64,000 nucleotides of DNA from Homarus americanus. Its lineage: Eukaryota; Arthropoda; Malacostraca; Decapoda; Nephropidae. The notes below the pieces were generated by a model, which was given only the letters and a program-made list of their open reading frames with translations, did no database searches and was not told where the DNA came from. Position numbers and translations under genes: made by a program. The DNA lies in the NCBI RefSeq assembly GCF_018991925.1, contig NW_024727688.1, positions 186,001 to 250,000 of the forward strand, written 5' to 3'. Positions 63,349 to 64,000 of this stretch are shown here, piece by piece (positions within the stretch are counted from its first letter, which is position 1; each line of letters begins with the position of its first letter).

Positions 63349-63404
63349 GTGTGTGTGTGTGTGTGCGTGTGTGTGTGTGTGCGTGCGTGTGTGTGTGTGT
63401 GTGT
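63319..63404. repeat. (GT)n with GC interruptions
   Basis: About 43 dinucleotide units including four GC interruptions, a Z-DNA-prone alternating purine-pyrimidine run. Confidence 0.97.
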
Positions 63405-63409
63405 ATTGA

Positions 63410-64000
63410 TTAATATAAGCAACATAAAAACAATAAGTATGGTCATTAATGTCACTTTTGGCCTCAGAAAAGGACCCAAACCTTACATTATTAATTACTC
63501 TTGTATGGCGGCCAATAACAAAGTGTCTCTATACAAACACACATCTTAATTAGTCAGAATATAGTCGAAAAGTTGGCCATAATATGACATAATATGACTT
63601 TTAAACCCTCATAATCCTAAAAAAAAGACCAAAGTATAATATAAAAAGGGTTTCTGGCAGCTGGGACAAAGGTACGAGTCTGCCAAGTTTCAAATTAATT
63701 GGCCCAGAATTTAAGAGTGGCGATTACTTGTTAATTTTCTGCAAGAGTAAAGAAAGAAAGAAAGGAAGAAATAGAGAAGAAGATGAAACACGATAAAAAC
63801 TATAAGTGGAAGAGAATTAATCCAATATTGTATATATTTCAAGAGGACAACTGAAATAAATTGGTGGGGAGGTAACTGATAAGACGGGTAAAATACATGT
63901 TGAAATTGTTTCTCTCTGCTATATTGAACCTACCAGAGCTACAGACAGACAGACAGACAGACAGACTACTAAGTTATACAGCAAAATGTGTATCATAACA
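63410..64000. other. AT-rich non-coding DNA ending with an (ACAG)n run
   Basis: (ACAG)n at about 63940-63966. No gene was recognised; the window ends in unique sequence. Confidence 0.55.

Overview
This is a eukaryotic, gene-poor, AT-rich genomic window saturated with simple repeats. It holds dozens of (CA/GT)n, (CT/GA)n and (AAT)n tracts up to about 190 bp, several minisatellites, long one-sided purine or pyrimidine stretches, decayed retroelements and short interstitial blocks of the arthropod telomere unit TTAGG. That mixture suggests an arthropod, most likely a decapod crustacean. The assignment is inference from repeat style, not from a marker gene. Almost all long open frames here are translations of tandem repeats (poly-Asn, His-Thr, Val-Cys, Ser-Leu, Arg-Glu) and are not genes.

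Layout. 0-3 kb: a 44-bp tandem duplication, then a CpG-containing segment with a plausible first coding exon (about 1076-1241) ending at a good splice donor; its frame seems broken by one base. 3 kb: the 3' end of a non-LTR retrotransposon (LINE) on the minus strand. 4-9 kb: purine-rich and microsatellite DNA. 9-10 kb: two G-rich minisatellites. 10.5 kb: a tRNA-derived SINE. 14 kb: a 48-bp minisatellite. 19.2 kb and 25.2 kb: two diverged direct copies of an unidentified ~350-bp repeat. 24.5-27 kb: a TTAGG block, an 18-bp array and a 188-bp (CA)n tract. 29-32.5 kb: a SINE fragment, a 20-bp array, long (AAT)n and (CT)n.

32.5-34.2 kb holds the one convincing protein gene: a 33-bp minisatellite runs up to a perfect 9-bp inverted repeat, followed by an intact intronless 266-codon ORF (33315-34115) and an AATAAA signal. 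The protein resembles the middle and C-terminal domains of eukaryotic release factor eRF1. It lacks the N-terminal stop-codon-reading domain, the GGQ tripeptide and the C-terminal minidomain. It is too diverged to be a recent retrocopy of the host eRF1 gene.

34.5-49 kb: minisatellites, a decayed TTAGG-like block at 38.5 kb, a 21-bp array at 39.1 kb, an exon-like segment at 41.7 kb and a second LINE C-terminal remnant at 48.9 kb (minus). 50-56 kb: more telomere-like patches, a pyrimidine-to-purine strand switch near 51.45 kb and a SINE at 55.3 kb. 56.3-56.65 kb: six CCAAT boxes spaced exactly 42 bp apart, then a TATA-like element and GC-rich DNA, which looks like an NF-Y-type promoter built from a degenerate tandem repeat. 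57-64 kb: a 28-bp minisatellite, dense microsatellites and a SINE-like unit with a ~120-bp (AT)n tail.

The two most notable objects are the GGQ-less eRF1-like gene and the phased CCAAT array. No pathway or operon-like cooperation between genes can be inferred.
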